The notes: a model not told the origin generated them from the letters alone. A stretch of DNA of 5,838 bases from Candidatus Fermentibacteraceae bacterium (GCA_021162285.1 JAGGYZ010000242.1:1-5838); one strand, 5' to 3'; positions 1-5,752 are shown, counted from the stretch's first letter. Numbers and translations are program-made.

Positions 1-245
1 CGGGAGTAGTAGGTCGCAATGGCTTTTCGAAGCACTGGAAGACCCTGGCTGGGACCGTAGGCGAGCACTTCAGGCATGTTTTCCTTAAGTGCATTCCAGT
101 ATCCATCAGGGGTGGGAATGTCAGGCTGTCCGATATTCAGATGATAAACAGAAGTTCCAGCTGCCTTTGCCGCGTTTGCGTATGGGACAAGTTTCCTTAT
201 GGGGGAAGCTTGCATGTCTGTACACCTCTTGCTTATAGCACTCAT
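1..245 (-). CDS. PLP-dependent class I/II aminotransferase, N-terminal part (runs off left edge)
   Basis: The minus strand encodes 81 codons plus two bases of an aminotransferase truncated by the window edge. The protein begins MSAISKRCTDMQASPIRKLV and continues with VYHLNIGQPDIPTP (about residues 33-46) and AYGPSQGLPVLRKAI (about 62-76). These are the N-terminal signatures of fold-type I, class I/II aminotransferases (AspC-like 'ASPIRKL', 'NIGQPD' and 'YGPSQG' motifs). The catalytic lysine lies in the missing part. The ATG at 245 is preferred over the in-frame ATG at 215: the ISKR..M.ASPIRKLV leader is itself typical of this family, and AAAGG lies about 8 bases upstream. The ATG at 215 also has an AGAGG in front, so a shorter form is possible. 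Substrate cannot be read from this fragment. The gene is divergent from a nitrilase-family amidase, so a keto-acid/amide pathway is possible. Confidence 0.9.
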   Translation of the reverse strand, partial: MSAISKRCTDMQASPIRKLVPYANAAKAAGTSVYHLNIGQPDIPTPDGYWNALKENMPEVLAYGPSQGLPVLRKAIATYYS

Positions 246-278
246 TCTTCTACCTTTCGAAATTTCTGTATACAAAAA

Positions 279-306
279 TTGTTTGCTCGCACACAGGAAT
301 TATACA
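279..306 (+). promoter_or_regulatory. Candidate sigma70-type promoter for the amidase/AI-2E/C25/PPC operon
   Basis: On the plus strand TTGTTT (279-284) is followed after 16 bases by TATACA (301-306). Transcription would begin near 313 and give a leader of about 65 bases before the ATG at 378. The -10 box overlaps the minus-strand TATAAT at 299-304, so the two divergent promoters would compete for the same melted segment. This is a visual match only. Confidence 0.45.
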
Positions 307-327
307 ATGCAGAGAGCTTAATGCGAA
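299..327 (-). promoter_or_regulatory. Candidate sigma70-type promoter for the aminotransferase
   Basis: Read on the minus strand there is an exact TATAAT at 304-299, with a weak -35 candidate TTCGCA at 327-322 after a 17-base spacer. Transcription would start near 292, leaving a leader of about 47 bases before the ATG at 245. The -10 matches consensus but the -35 is poor, so the call rests mainly on the -10 and the position. Confidence 0.45.
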
Positions 328-351
328 AAGTCGAGACAATACCTATATTTG

Positions 352-377
352 TCCACTGAAAGAATGGAGACAGTGGA
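352..377 (+). promoter_or_regulatory. Hairpin enclosing the ribosome-binding site of the amidase gene
   Basis: TCCACTG (352-358) and CAGTGGA (371-377) form a perfect 7-bp inverted repeat around a 12-base loop. The Shine-Dalgarno GGAG (366-369) sits in the loop and the right arm ends directly against the ATG at 378. Folding in the mRNA would place the SD in a loop and the start codon at the stem base, which could modulate translation. Whether it is regulatory is inference. Confidence 0.4.
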
Positions 378-1157
378 ATGATTGTAAGACTTGCAGAGCT
401 GCCTGTTGCAGGAGACTGGGATCATTGTGTTAACAGTGCCGTCCGTGTAATGGGTCTTTCTCCTCTACCTGATGTTCTTGTTCTGCCGGAACTGTTTTCC
501 ATCGGTTATGTGCTTGATAGAATACCTGATGCCGCAATCTCCGTTGAAGACCTGAAAAACAGTCCGCTTGCACAGGCAGCTTCAGAAACCGGTGTATCTG
601 TAGTGGGAGGAACATTTCCGGTAAGAACAGACAGGGGAACGGTGAATATGCTTCCTGTATGGGACGGGGCCGGTAAATTGATTCACACCACCCAGAAGGT
701 TCATCTGTTTAAAACCATGGGAGAGGATACCGTGTTTACTGCGGGAATCCCTTCCGGAACATTTGAGCTCAATGGAGTAACTGCCGGAGCTTCTGTGTGT
801 TACGACCTGAGGTTTCCAGAACTGTTCCGTCTGCATGCGCTTGGTGGAGCCAGAATTGTCTTTCTTCCAGCACAGTGGCCCCAGCCCAGGCTGGAGCTGT
901 TCAGAAGCTTTATCAGAGCCAGGGCAGGGGAGGCTCAGATCTTCTTTGTCGGATGCAACATCGGTGGAGATCATCTGGGAGTGAAGTTCGGAGGCGGCGG
1001 CGGGATTGCTTCGCCCTCGGGTAAAATGCTGGAGTGGACCGATGTGGATGAATTTGTAAGAGATTTTGATGTTCAGATGGGCGAAGTAGACAGAGTCAGA
1101 TCCCGGATTTCATGTCTTGAAGACAGGAGGCCGGAAGTGTATGGAGTTGAATTATGA
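378..1157 (+). CDS. Carbon-nitrogen hydrolase (nitrilase superfamily), probable omega-amidase-like
   Basis: A cytoplasmic amidase of 259 residues, the usual length for a single-domain nitrilase-superfamily enzyme. The Glu-Lys-Cys triad is visible: E38 in VLPELFSIGY, K107 in TTQKVHLF and C141 in SVCYDLRFPELFR. The second conserved glutamate is E116 in GEDTVF. Further family marks are the QWP block near 167, RARAGEAQ (180-187), a glycine run ahead of ASPSGKMLEW (205-220) and a C-terminal DRRPEVYG. The closest familiar groups are NIT2/YafV omega-amidases, which hydrolyse alpha-ketoglutaramate or alpha-keto-succinamate/keto-butyramate analogues to free ammonia. Other amide substrates are not excluded. 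The start is fixed by GGAG 8 bases upstream. It heads a plus-strand operon, overlaps the next gene by ATGA, and is divergent from an aminotransferase, which fits a transaminase/omega-amidase pair (inference). Confidence 0.88.
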   Translation: MIVRLAELPVAGDWDHCVNSAVRVMGLSPLPDVLVLPELFSIGYVLDRIPDAAISVEDLKNSPLAQAASETGVSVVGGTFPVRTDRGTVNMLPVWDGAGKLIHTTQKVHLFKTMGEDTVFTAGIPSGTFELNGVTAGASVCYDLRFPELFRLHALGGARIVFLPAQWPQPRLELFRSFIRARAGEAQIFFVGCNIGGDHLGVKFGGGGGIASPSGKMLEWTDVDEFVRDFDVQMGEVDRVRSRISCLEDRRPEVYGVEL

Positions 1158-2323
1158 CAGAGAAAAGGGTTGACCTGTTCAAAGTTTCTCTCAGCACAGT
1201 TGCGATACTTATCATTGCTGTAGTTATGAAACTGGGTGCTCCTATATTTGTTAAGATCGCAATTGCCGGTTTCTTTGCTCTTCTTATCTCTCCCGCAGTT
1301 AAGAATACCACGCGCTGGGTAGACAACCTTCTCAGAAGGGTGTTCAGAAAGTACAGCAGGAGAAGCGATAAGAGCCAGTCAGGTCTTGCTGATGTGATAG
1401 GTACCGCCCTTGTCCTGGTTATGGCGCTGTTCATAGCGTCTGTTTTCTTCTTTCTCATCTACGGAACCATGAGCATGATGGTAGGTCGCAAGGATGACAT
1501 GGTGAGTAATGTTGTAACTCCAGTTTTTGATTTTGTTGAAACAGCACAGACGGAATGGATTCCGGATATCTACAGCCGTCTGGGCATGAAAGATTTAGAG
1601 CAGGTACCATTTCAAACAGACAGCACAGAGACTGCAGGGGAAGCACCACCGGCGGTTGTGGATGATTCTTCGTTCTCTCTCAGTTCCATCGCCCCAACTG
1701 CCGCCGGGCTGGTAGGGTCTGTATCCAGCGCACTGTTCAACACTGTCATAATTGTGATGCTGACTGTCTTTATGGTAAATGGCAGAAGGATATTCTCGAA
1801 GAAAATCAAAAAGATGGATACAGCCACTTTCCAGAGATACCAGGAACTCATTGGCGGTGTTGAAAGGGTTCCCAGAAAGTACCTTCTTGCAAAACTGGTT
1901 ACAAGTGCCCTTACCGGGCTGCTGATCGGAGTGGCTCTGATAGTAATGGGCTTCCAGCTGGACGAAGCTATTATATGGGGAACCACTGCTATGGTTTTTA
2001 ACTTCATACCGTTTTTTGGTTCACTTGCCGCCGGAGTAATGATAGCTCTTTATGTGATGTCGGTTCATGGGATACAGCAGGGGGTGATTGCCGCCGCTGT
2101 AGTTCTGATCATCAACAACATTGTTTCAAATGTAATAGAGCCTAATTACTTCGGCGATGTGCTTCCTATCGGAAAAGTAACTATCCTGCTGTGTGTGATA
2201 ATCTGGGGTTATATCTGGGGTCTGCTTGGTATCTTTCTTGCGGTTCCCCTTACGATAATTACGAAAGTTCTTCTGGAACATTTGATTGGAAGAAATTCAC
2301 TGGTAGTTCTTATGGAGGTTTAA
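1154..2323 (+). CDS. AI-2E family transporter (PerM/YdiK/TqsA-like membrane protein)
   Basis: A polytopic inner-membrane protein of 389 residues, somewhat longer than the roughly 350-370 typical of the family. Hydrophobic segments fall near 12-27, 32-46, 81-104, 183-208, 247-267, 272-300, 308-327 and 341-372. The C-terminal half carries the family marks: NFIPFFGSLAAG (283-294), NNIVSNVIEPNYFGDVLPIG (321-340) and WGYIWGLLGIFLAVPLT (351-367). Members have been linked to autoinducer-2 export (TqsA) and to cation/proton or osmotic exchange, so the substrate here is unknown. A Ser/Thr/Pro/acidic stretch at about 150-180 lies in the large loop between transmembrane segments 3 and 4 and probably explains the extra length. 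The start has GGAG (1143-1146) 7 bases upstream and overlaps the amidase stop by 4 bases, indicating translational coupling. The stop lies one base from the protease gene. Confidence 0.9.
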   Translation: MTEKRVDLFKVSLSTVAILIIAVVMKLGAPIFVKIAIAGFFALLISPAVKNTTRWVDNLLRRVFRKYSRRSDKSQSGLADVIGTALVLVMALFIASVFFFLIYGTMSMMVGRKDDMVSNVVTPVFDFVETAQTEWIPDIYSRLGMKDLEQVPFQTDSTETAGEAPPAVVDDSSFSLSSIAPTAAGLVGSVSSALFNTVIIVMLTVFMVNGRRIFSKKIKKMDTATFQRYQELIGGVERVPRKYLLAKLVTSALTGLLIGVALIVMGFQLDEAIIWGTTAMVFNFIPFFGSLAAGVMIALYVMSVHGIQQGVIAAAVVLIINNIVSNVIEPNYFGDVLPIGKVTILLCVIIWGYIWGLLGIFLAVPLTIITKVLLEHLIGRNSLVVLMEV

Positions 2324-2324
2324 C

Positions 2325-4628
2325 ATGCTTCAGGCTGTTCTTGCATTTGTTCTAACCGGAGGTATTCTCAACCTGAGCTGGTCATCTGAGAGTACTCCCA
2401 GAATAATTGATACTCTTCTTGGAGAAAGGGTTGTGCTCACAGGTGCACCGTCCACGGGAGTTCCCGGAGCTCCTCTTTTCCCCAGAGTTCCACTTACCGT
2501 TGCTCTCCCTGAGGGTGCTGTGGCAGACAGTGTAAGGATTGTACAGGCTGATGCACAACCTCTGTCATACAATTGCACACCTATGCCTGCACAGGCGGGA
2601 GTTCCCATTTCGGCTCCAGCGGAATTTTTAATTACACCTGCTGATCAGGCAGCTTTCTCCCGACCTGTAACGGTGTCGGTAAGACTGGGACAACAGGGTA
2701 CACTGATGGGATTCCCAGTTGCCGACCTTGTTCTGACTCCGGTATCCTGGAATCCTGAAACGCATGATCTTTACTGGGTGGAGAATGTACAGATGCAGCT
2801 GTTCTATCACTATAACGGCGGTACCGTACCTTCAAGGGGTGTTTCCGGTTCTGCTGTCGCTGCGGCGATAGTTGCCTCATCTGTAATCAACCCGGCGGAC
2901 ATTCCCTCAGTCCCTCTCTCCTCCGAGTTTCCATGGGGAGAATATCTGATAATTGCAGACGATGCACTTGCCAGTGCTTTTGAACCATTGGCAGAGTGGA
3001 AAACACAGAAGGGTATTCCTGCAAAGATAGTAAACATGTCCTACATCACAGACATGTATTCAGGTGTGGACGATGCCCAGAAACTCAGATTCTTCCTGGA
3101 AGATATCTATCAGGACTCTCCGCCTACGTACATTCTTCTTGCAGGTGATACACCGGGGGTTCCCCACAGAAACTGTTATGCCACTGCGGAAGGATTGACC
3201 GGGGATCCCGCTTCAGATCTTTACTATCAGGACATGAACGATACGGCACCAGGGGTGGATGCCTGGGACCTTGACGGTGATGGAACATGGGGAGAGCTTA
3301 ACGGTGAGGACAACATGGACTACCATCCGGACTATGTTCTGGGTAGAGCTTCTGTTGAAACCGCAGCTGAAGCGGAGATATTCGTAAACAAAGTTCTTGT
3401 CTGGGAAAATGCTCCGGATACTGCAGACTGGTACAACTCCATGGGCTTTACCACGGAAGTTCTCTGGAGCAGCCCTTACTGCCCCGGCTCCGCCGGTAAA
3501 GAAAAGGTTGACACACTCTACACACCTCCATCCTGGACTATAACCAAGCTGTATGAGGACACAGGTACCCAGAGCTATGCTGCCACAATGACTATGCTCA
3601 ACACCGGAATGCACTTTGTAAACCACGCCGGTCACGGAAGCGAATCCCTTGTTTCAATAGGTTCCGGAACGCTGTACACAACAGAGTTCATGGGGCTTAC
3701 AAATATTTCACAGAATGGCCGTCCCACAATCTGGAACACCATCGCCTGTCTTTCCGGTTCGTTTGATACCGGTACATGCCTGGCCGAGGCCTGGATAAGA
3801 TCTCCAGGTGGTGGCGGTTTCTGTATTATGAACACCAGATACGGCTGGGGAGAGCCGGCAGAGCCAGGTGATCAGTGGAGTGAACTGGTTGATCAGGAAT
3901 TTTTTGCAAACTTCTTTGTCGACGATATGTATCTTCTGGGAGTGGCCTACATGATGGCCAAAGACGACTTCATTTCACTTGTTCCCTCGGACACCCACTA
4001 CGACTGGATAGCAAAGAGCAACACGCTGTTCGGCGACCCTGAACTGCCTATGTACACCACTGTTCCGGAGGAAATGGAAATACAGAGCATTGTGTTGTGC
4101 GAAGGAGATCAGGACCTCACAGTTTCAGTTTCGTCAGGCGGATCACCATTGGAAAATGCAAGGGTCTGTCTGCTTCAGGGAGACTGGGACAACCCGGTGA
4201 CCTACGCTGTGGGCATTACAGATGCGTCAGGCAGTGTAACGCTTACCTGGGCAGAACCGCTGCCTGCAGTTCCGACTGGGGTGAGGCTTACAGTGTGGGC
4301 CAGAGACAAGGTACTTCTTACAGGAATGCATACGGTATACACATTGGGTATTGGCGAGGGAAGTCAGGTAACATATCCTTCTCTTTCTCTAAACTCAGCC
4401 AACCCGGTTGTCGGTAACCTTTCTGTCACCTGGTCTATACCCCAGTCAACAACCGGTGAAATTTCCATAGTTGATCTGGCTGGCAGAACCGTTTCACACC
4501 AGTTTCTGGAAAGTACCCAGGGTGTGTTCAGCTGGCAGGCGGAGCACAATCCAGCAGGAATCTATTTTGTAAGACTGACCACTTCAGCAGGTGATGTTTT
4601 AAAAACCCGCCTTGTTGTCGTCCACTGA
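2325..4628 (+). CDS. Gingipain-type C25 family cysteine protease with C-terminal sorting domain
   Basis: A predicted exported protease of 767 residues. Order: hydrophobic N-terminus (about 1-20), a beta-rich prodomain (about 25-195, Propeptide_C25-like), a caspase-fold catalytic region (about 205-575), an Ig-like domain (about 585-680), and a terminal beta domain (about 685-767) resembling the Por/T9SS type A or FlgD-Ig sorting domain (NP..G, I.DLAGR.V, PAGIYFVRL, KTRLVVVH). The catalytic dyad is H437 in NHAGHGSE and C475 in NTIACLSGSFD, matching the GHG and AC motifs of C25. An acidic DLDGDGTWGE (315-324) probably binds calcium. S1 specificity (Arg or Lys) cannot be read by eye. GGAGG (2314-2318) lies 6 bases before the ATG, and an in-frame TAG at 2304-2306 rules out a longer form. 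The putative signal peptide has no Lys or Arg before its hydrophobic core. It sits third in the operon, one base after the AI-2E gene. Confidence 0.9.
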   Translation: MLQAVLAFVLTGGILNLSWSSESTPRIIDTLLGERVVLTGAPSTGVPGAPLFPRVPLTVALPEGAVADSVRIVQADAQPLSYNCTPMPAQAGVPISAPAEFLITPADQAAFSRPVTVSVRLGQQGTLMGFPVADLVLTPVSWNPETHDLYWVENVQMQLFYHYNGGTVPSRGVSGSAVAAAIVASSVINPADIPSVPLSSEFPWGEYLIIADDALASAFEPLAEWKTQKGIPAKIVNMSYITDMYSGVDDAQKLRFFLEDIYQDSPPTYILLAGDTPGVPHRNCYATAEGLTGDPASDLYYQDMNDTAPGVDAWDLDGDGTWGELNGEDNMDYHPDYVLGRASVETAAEAEIFVNKVLVWENAPDTADWYNSMGFTTEVLWSSPYCPGSAGKEKVDTLYTPPSWTITKLYEDTGTQSYAATMTMLNTGMHFVNHAGHGSESLVSIGSGTLYTTEFMGLTNISQNGRPTIWNTIACLSGSFDTGTCLAEAWIRSPGGGGFCIMNTRYGWGEPAEPGDQWSELVDQEFFANFFVDDMYLLGVAYMMAKDDFISLVPSDTHYDWIAKSNTLFGDPELPMYTTVPEEMEIQSIVLCEGDQDLTVSVSSGGSPLENARVCLLQGDWDNPVTYAVGITDASGSVTLTWAEPLPAVPTGVRLTVWARDKVLLTGMHTVYTLGIGEGSQVTYPSLSLNSANPVVGNLSVTWSIPQSTTGEISIVDLAGRTVSHQFLESTQGVFSWQAEHNPAGIYFVRLTTSAGDVLKTRLVVVH

Positions 4629-4656
4629 AACAGGTAAAGGAAAGAAAGGCAATACA

Positions 4657-5073
4657 GTGAAAGAGTTGAAACGAGAGAATGGTATAGTTGTACTCAGGTT
4701 TGATAAAGGGGAAGACTTCATGGAAAGCCTCTCCGCGTGGTGCGTGGAGAAAGATGTTCAATCGGCAGCAATACTCTGTGGCATTGGTATGCTCCGTGAT
4801 ATGGAAATAGGACGCTACAACGGAACAGACTACACCGTTAAAAAAGAGAGTGAGTCATGTGAAATTCTCTCTCTTCAGGGCAGTGTATCCATGAAGGAGG
4901 GAGCTCCATTTGTGCATCTTCATGTATCGTTTGCCGACCACAATTTCAGTGCAACAGGGGGACATCTGTTTAACGGTACGGTTTCCATGACAATTGAGCT
5001 TGTTGTCGCCCCGATGTCACCTGGTCTTGTAAGGAAACCCATGGGCGGTACTTTCTGGCAGATGGACATTTGA
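4657..5073 (+). CDS. PPC domain (DUF296) protein
   Basis: A small single-domain protein of 138 residues from a GTG start. It shows the plant-and-prokaryote-conserved (PPC/DUF296) pattern: CGIGMLRDMEIGRYNG (41-56), CEILSLQGSVS (68-78), VHLHVSFAD (86-94) and GGHLFNGTVSMTIELVV (101-117). H87, H89 and H103 match the histidines that bind metal in bacterial PPC structures. These proteins are usually trimeric; plant relatives (AHL proteins) act with AT-hooks in DNA binding, but no AT-hook is seen here and the bacterial role is unknown. GTG 4657 is chosen because AAAGG (4645-4649) lies 7 bases upstream and the family match starts just after. A longer in-frame TTG at 4612 has no ribosome-binding site and would overlap the protease gene. 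The 28-base gap to the protease suggests it closes the operon. Confidence 0.87.
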   Translation: MKELKRENGIVVLRFDKGEDFMESLSAWCVEKDVQSAAILCGIGMLRDMEIGRYNGTDYTVKKESESCEILSLQGSVSMKEGAPFVHLHVSFADHNFSATGGHLFNGTVSMTIELVVAPMSPGLVRKPMGGTFWQMDI

Positions 5074-5077
5074 GCAC

Positions 5078-5107
5078 TTGACGCAGAACAGGTTCATATT
5101 ATTATAC
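5078..5107 (+). promoter_or_regulatory. Candidate promoter of the tRNA-Ala gene
   Basis: TTGACG (5078-5083) begins four bases after the TGA of the PPC gene and is followed, with an 18-base spacer, by TTATAC (5102-5107). A GC-rich stretch, GGTCGC (5108-5113), follows the -10, as is common in stringently controlled stable-RNA promoters. Transcription would begin near 5114, about 8 bases before the mature tRNA 5' end. No terminator separates it from the upstream operon, so read-through transcripts could also supply the tRNA. Confidence 0.5.
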
Positions 5108-5121
5108 GGTCGCTTTGCAGT

Positions 5122-5198
5122 GGGGCTGTAGCTCAGTTGGTATGAGCACTTGACTGGCAGTCAAGGGGCCGCGGGTTCGACTCCCGCCAGCTCCACCA
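5122..5198 (+). tRNA. tRNA-Ala(GGC) with encoded CCA
   Basis: A complete 77-base cloverleaf. Acceptor GGGGCTG pairs with CAGCTCC (one G-U), the D stem is GCTC/GAGC, the anticodon stem CTTGA/TCAAG, the variable loop GGGCC, and the T arm GCGGG-TTCGACT-CCCGC, followed by ACCA. The anticodon loop CTGGCAG gives anticodon GGC, reading alanine codons GCC and GCU. The G3-U70 wobble pair, the classical alanine identity element, is present and confirms the assignment independently. The CCA end is encoded. One oddity is that the D loop ends in AT rather than TA, putting a pyrimidine where the near-universal A21 is expected. A hairpin terminator follows three bases downstream. Confidence 0.97.
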
Positions 5199-5200
5199 TA

Positions 5201-5235
5201 AGAACCGCCGCTGGGTGCAGTGGCGGTTCTCTTTC
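5201..5235 (+). terminator. Rho-independent terminator after tRNA-Ala
   Basis: AGAACCGCC (5201-5209) pairs perfectly with GGCGGTTCT (5222-5230). The stem continues through a G-U pair and CTG/CAG to give 13 pairs closed by a GGTG tetraloop (5214-5217). The tail is only CTTTC, so the U-tract is weak, but the hairpin is strong and correctly placed to end the tRNA transcript and any operon read-through. The stem could also act as a 3' processing signal. Confidence 0.75.
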
Positions 5236-5253
5236 AAGAAGCGCAGCAAGGGG

Positions 5254-5282
5254 TTGCATACCGTAGTGCTATTGTCTATCTT
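5254..5282 (+). promoter_or_regulatory. Candidate promoter of the HU gene cluster
   Basis: TTGCAT (5254-5259) and TATCTT (5277-5282) are spaced by 17 bases and lie about 90 bases before the HU start. The match is moderate (three and four of six bases), but this is the best-spaced pair between the tRNA terminator and the gene. The left arm of an inverted repeat overlaps its -10 box. Confidence 0.35.
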
Positions 5283-5311
5283 ACCTGCTCCAAGTGAGGG
5301 AATTTAGACAA
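5272..5311. repeat. Inverted repeat TTGTCTA...TAGACAA in the HU leader
   Basis: TTGTCTA (5272-5278) and TAGACAA (5305-5311) form a perfect 7-bp inverted repeat with 26 bases between. The centres of the two arms are 33 bp apart, about three helical turns. One arm overlaps the candidate -10 and the other lies in the early transcribed region, an arrangement compatible with a repressor or self-binding site. The function is unproven. Confidence 0.35.
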
Positions 5312-5371
5312 CCTATTAGTTATAGATGTCAGTGTTGCAAATAGTAACGCACAAAGAAACAGGAGGAAGAA

Positions 5372-5656
5372 ATGACCAAGGCAGATATCGTTGCCAACAT
5401 TTCAGACGAGACCGGTCTCACCAAGAAGGAAGTTGCGTCTGTTGTCAACCAGTTCTTTGTTGAAGTCAGAGACGCTCTCTATGATCACGAGCATATTGAA
5501 ATACGCGGTTTCGGTACATTCAAAGTGGTTGAAAGAAACCCCAGAATGGCTCGCAACCCTCATACTAAAGAGCCCGTTGCAGTTCCCCGCAGACACGTGC
5601 CCTTCTTCAAATTTTCAAAGACAGTGAAGAACAATGTCGCAAAGGCGGAGAAGTAG
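5372..5656 (+). CDS. HU/IHF family nucleoid DNA-binding protein
   Basis: A 94-residue protein of standard HU length. It binds and bends DNA as a dimer and organises the nucleoid. Helices 1 and 2 are MTKADIVANISDETGLTKKE and VASVVNQFFVEVRDAL. The conserved core IEIRGFGTFKVVERNPRMAR spans 42-61, and the DNA-contacting beta-arm carries R61-N62-P63 with the intercalating proline P63, then KEPVAVPRRHVPFFKFSKTVK. HU or IHF-subunit identity cannot be settled by sequence reading, though the single copy and plain N-terminus favour HU. AGGAGG (5361-5366), 5 bases before the ATG, is the strongest ribosome-binding site in the window and suggests high expression. It is followed without any spacer by a tiny basic-protein gene. 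Confidence 0.96.
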   Translation: MTKADIVANISDETGLTKKEVASVVNQFFVEVRDALYDHEHIEIRGFGTFKVVERNPRMARNPHTKEPVAVPRRHVPFFKFSKTVKNNVAKAEK

Positions 5657-5752
5657 ATGCCAAACGGAAGAAAACGCAAGCGGAAAAAAATTGCTACACA
5701 CAAACGGAAAAAAAGAAGACGCGCTAACAGACATAAGAAGAAGATCCGCTAG
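5657..5752 (+). CDS. 31-residue Arg/Lys-rich protein, AURKAIP1/COX24-like (putative ribosome-associated)
   Basis: A complete 31-codon ORF whose ATG immediately follows the HU stop codon. It begins MPNGRKRKRKKIATHKRKKR and ends in KKKIR; 19 of 31 residues are Arg or Lys, plus two His. The pattern MP.GRKRKR..I.THKRKKR...NRHKK matches my recollection of small bacterial proteins of the AURKAIP1/COX24 C-terminal family (DUF1713), whose mitochondrial member is the small-subunit ribosomal protein mS38. A ribosomal or RNA-binding role is therefore likely (inference). GGAG (5647-5650), inside the end of the HU gene, lies 6 bases from the ATG, supporting real, coupled translation. The gene is easily missed by length cut-offs. 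Its stop is three bases before the TTG of the phosphoesterase, in the same frame. Confidence 0.85.
   Translation: MPNGRKRKRKKIATHKRKKRRRANRHKKKIR

Noticed and set aside
267..274. TGTATACA perfect 8-bp palindrome in the divergent region
   Set aside because: It is short and AT-rich, expected by chance in an intergenic region; no second copy or spacing supports an operator.
141..359. 72-codon plus-strand ORF beginning MINRSSSCLC
   Set aside because: It lies largely antisense to the aminotransferase start, has no ribosome-binding site and shows no family resemblance.
582..974. 130-codon minus-strand ORF inside the amidase gene
   Set aside because: It is an antisense shadow of a well-supported enzyme gene, with no motif and no translation signal.
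3213..3635. 140-codon minus-strand ORF inside the C25 protease gene
   Set aside because: It is antisense to the catalytic domain whose H and C motifs are clearly conserved, so it is a frame shadow.
4097..4417. 106-codon plus-strand ORF in another frame of the protease gene
   Set aside because: It overlaps the Ig-like domain out of frame and its composition looks random.
4612..4656. TTG at 4612 as a longer start for the PPC gene
   Set aside because: It lacks a ribosome-binding site, overlaps the protease C-terminus by 17 bases and adds residues outside the PPC domain; GTG 4657 has AAAGG at ideal spacing.
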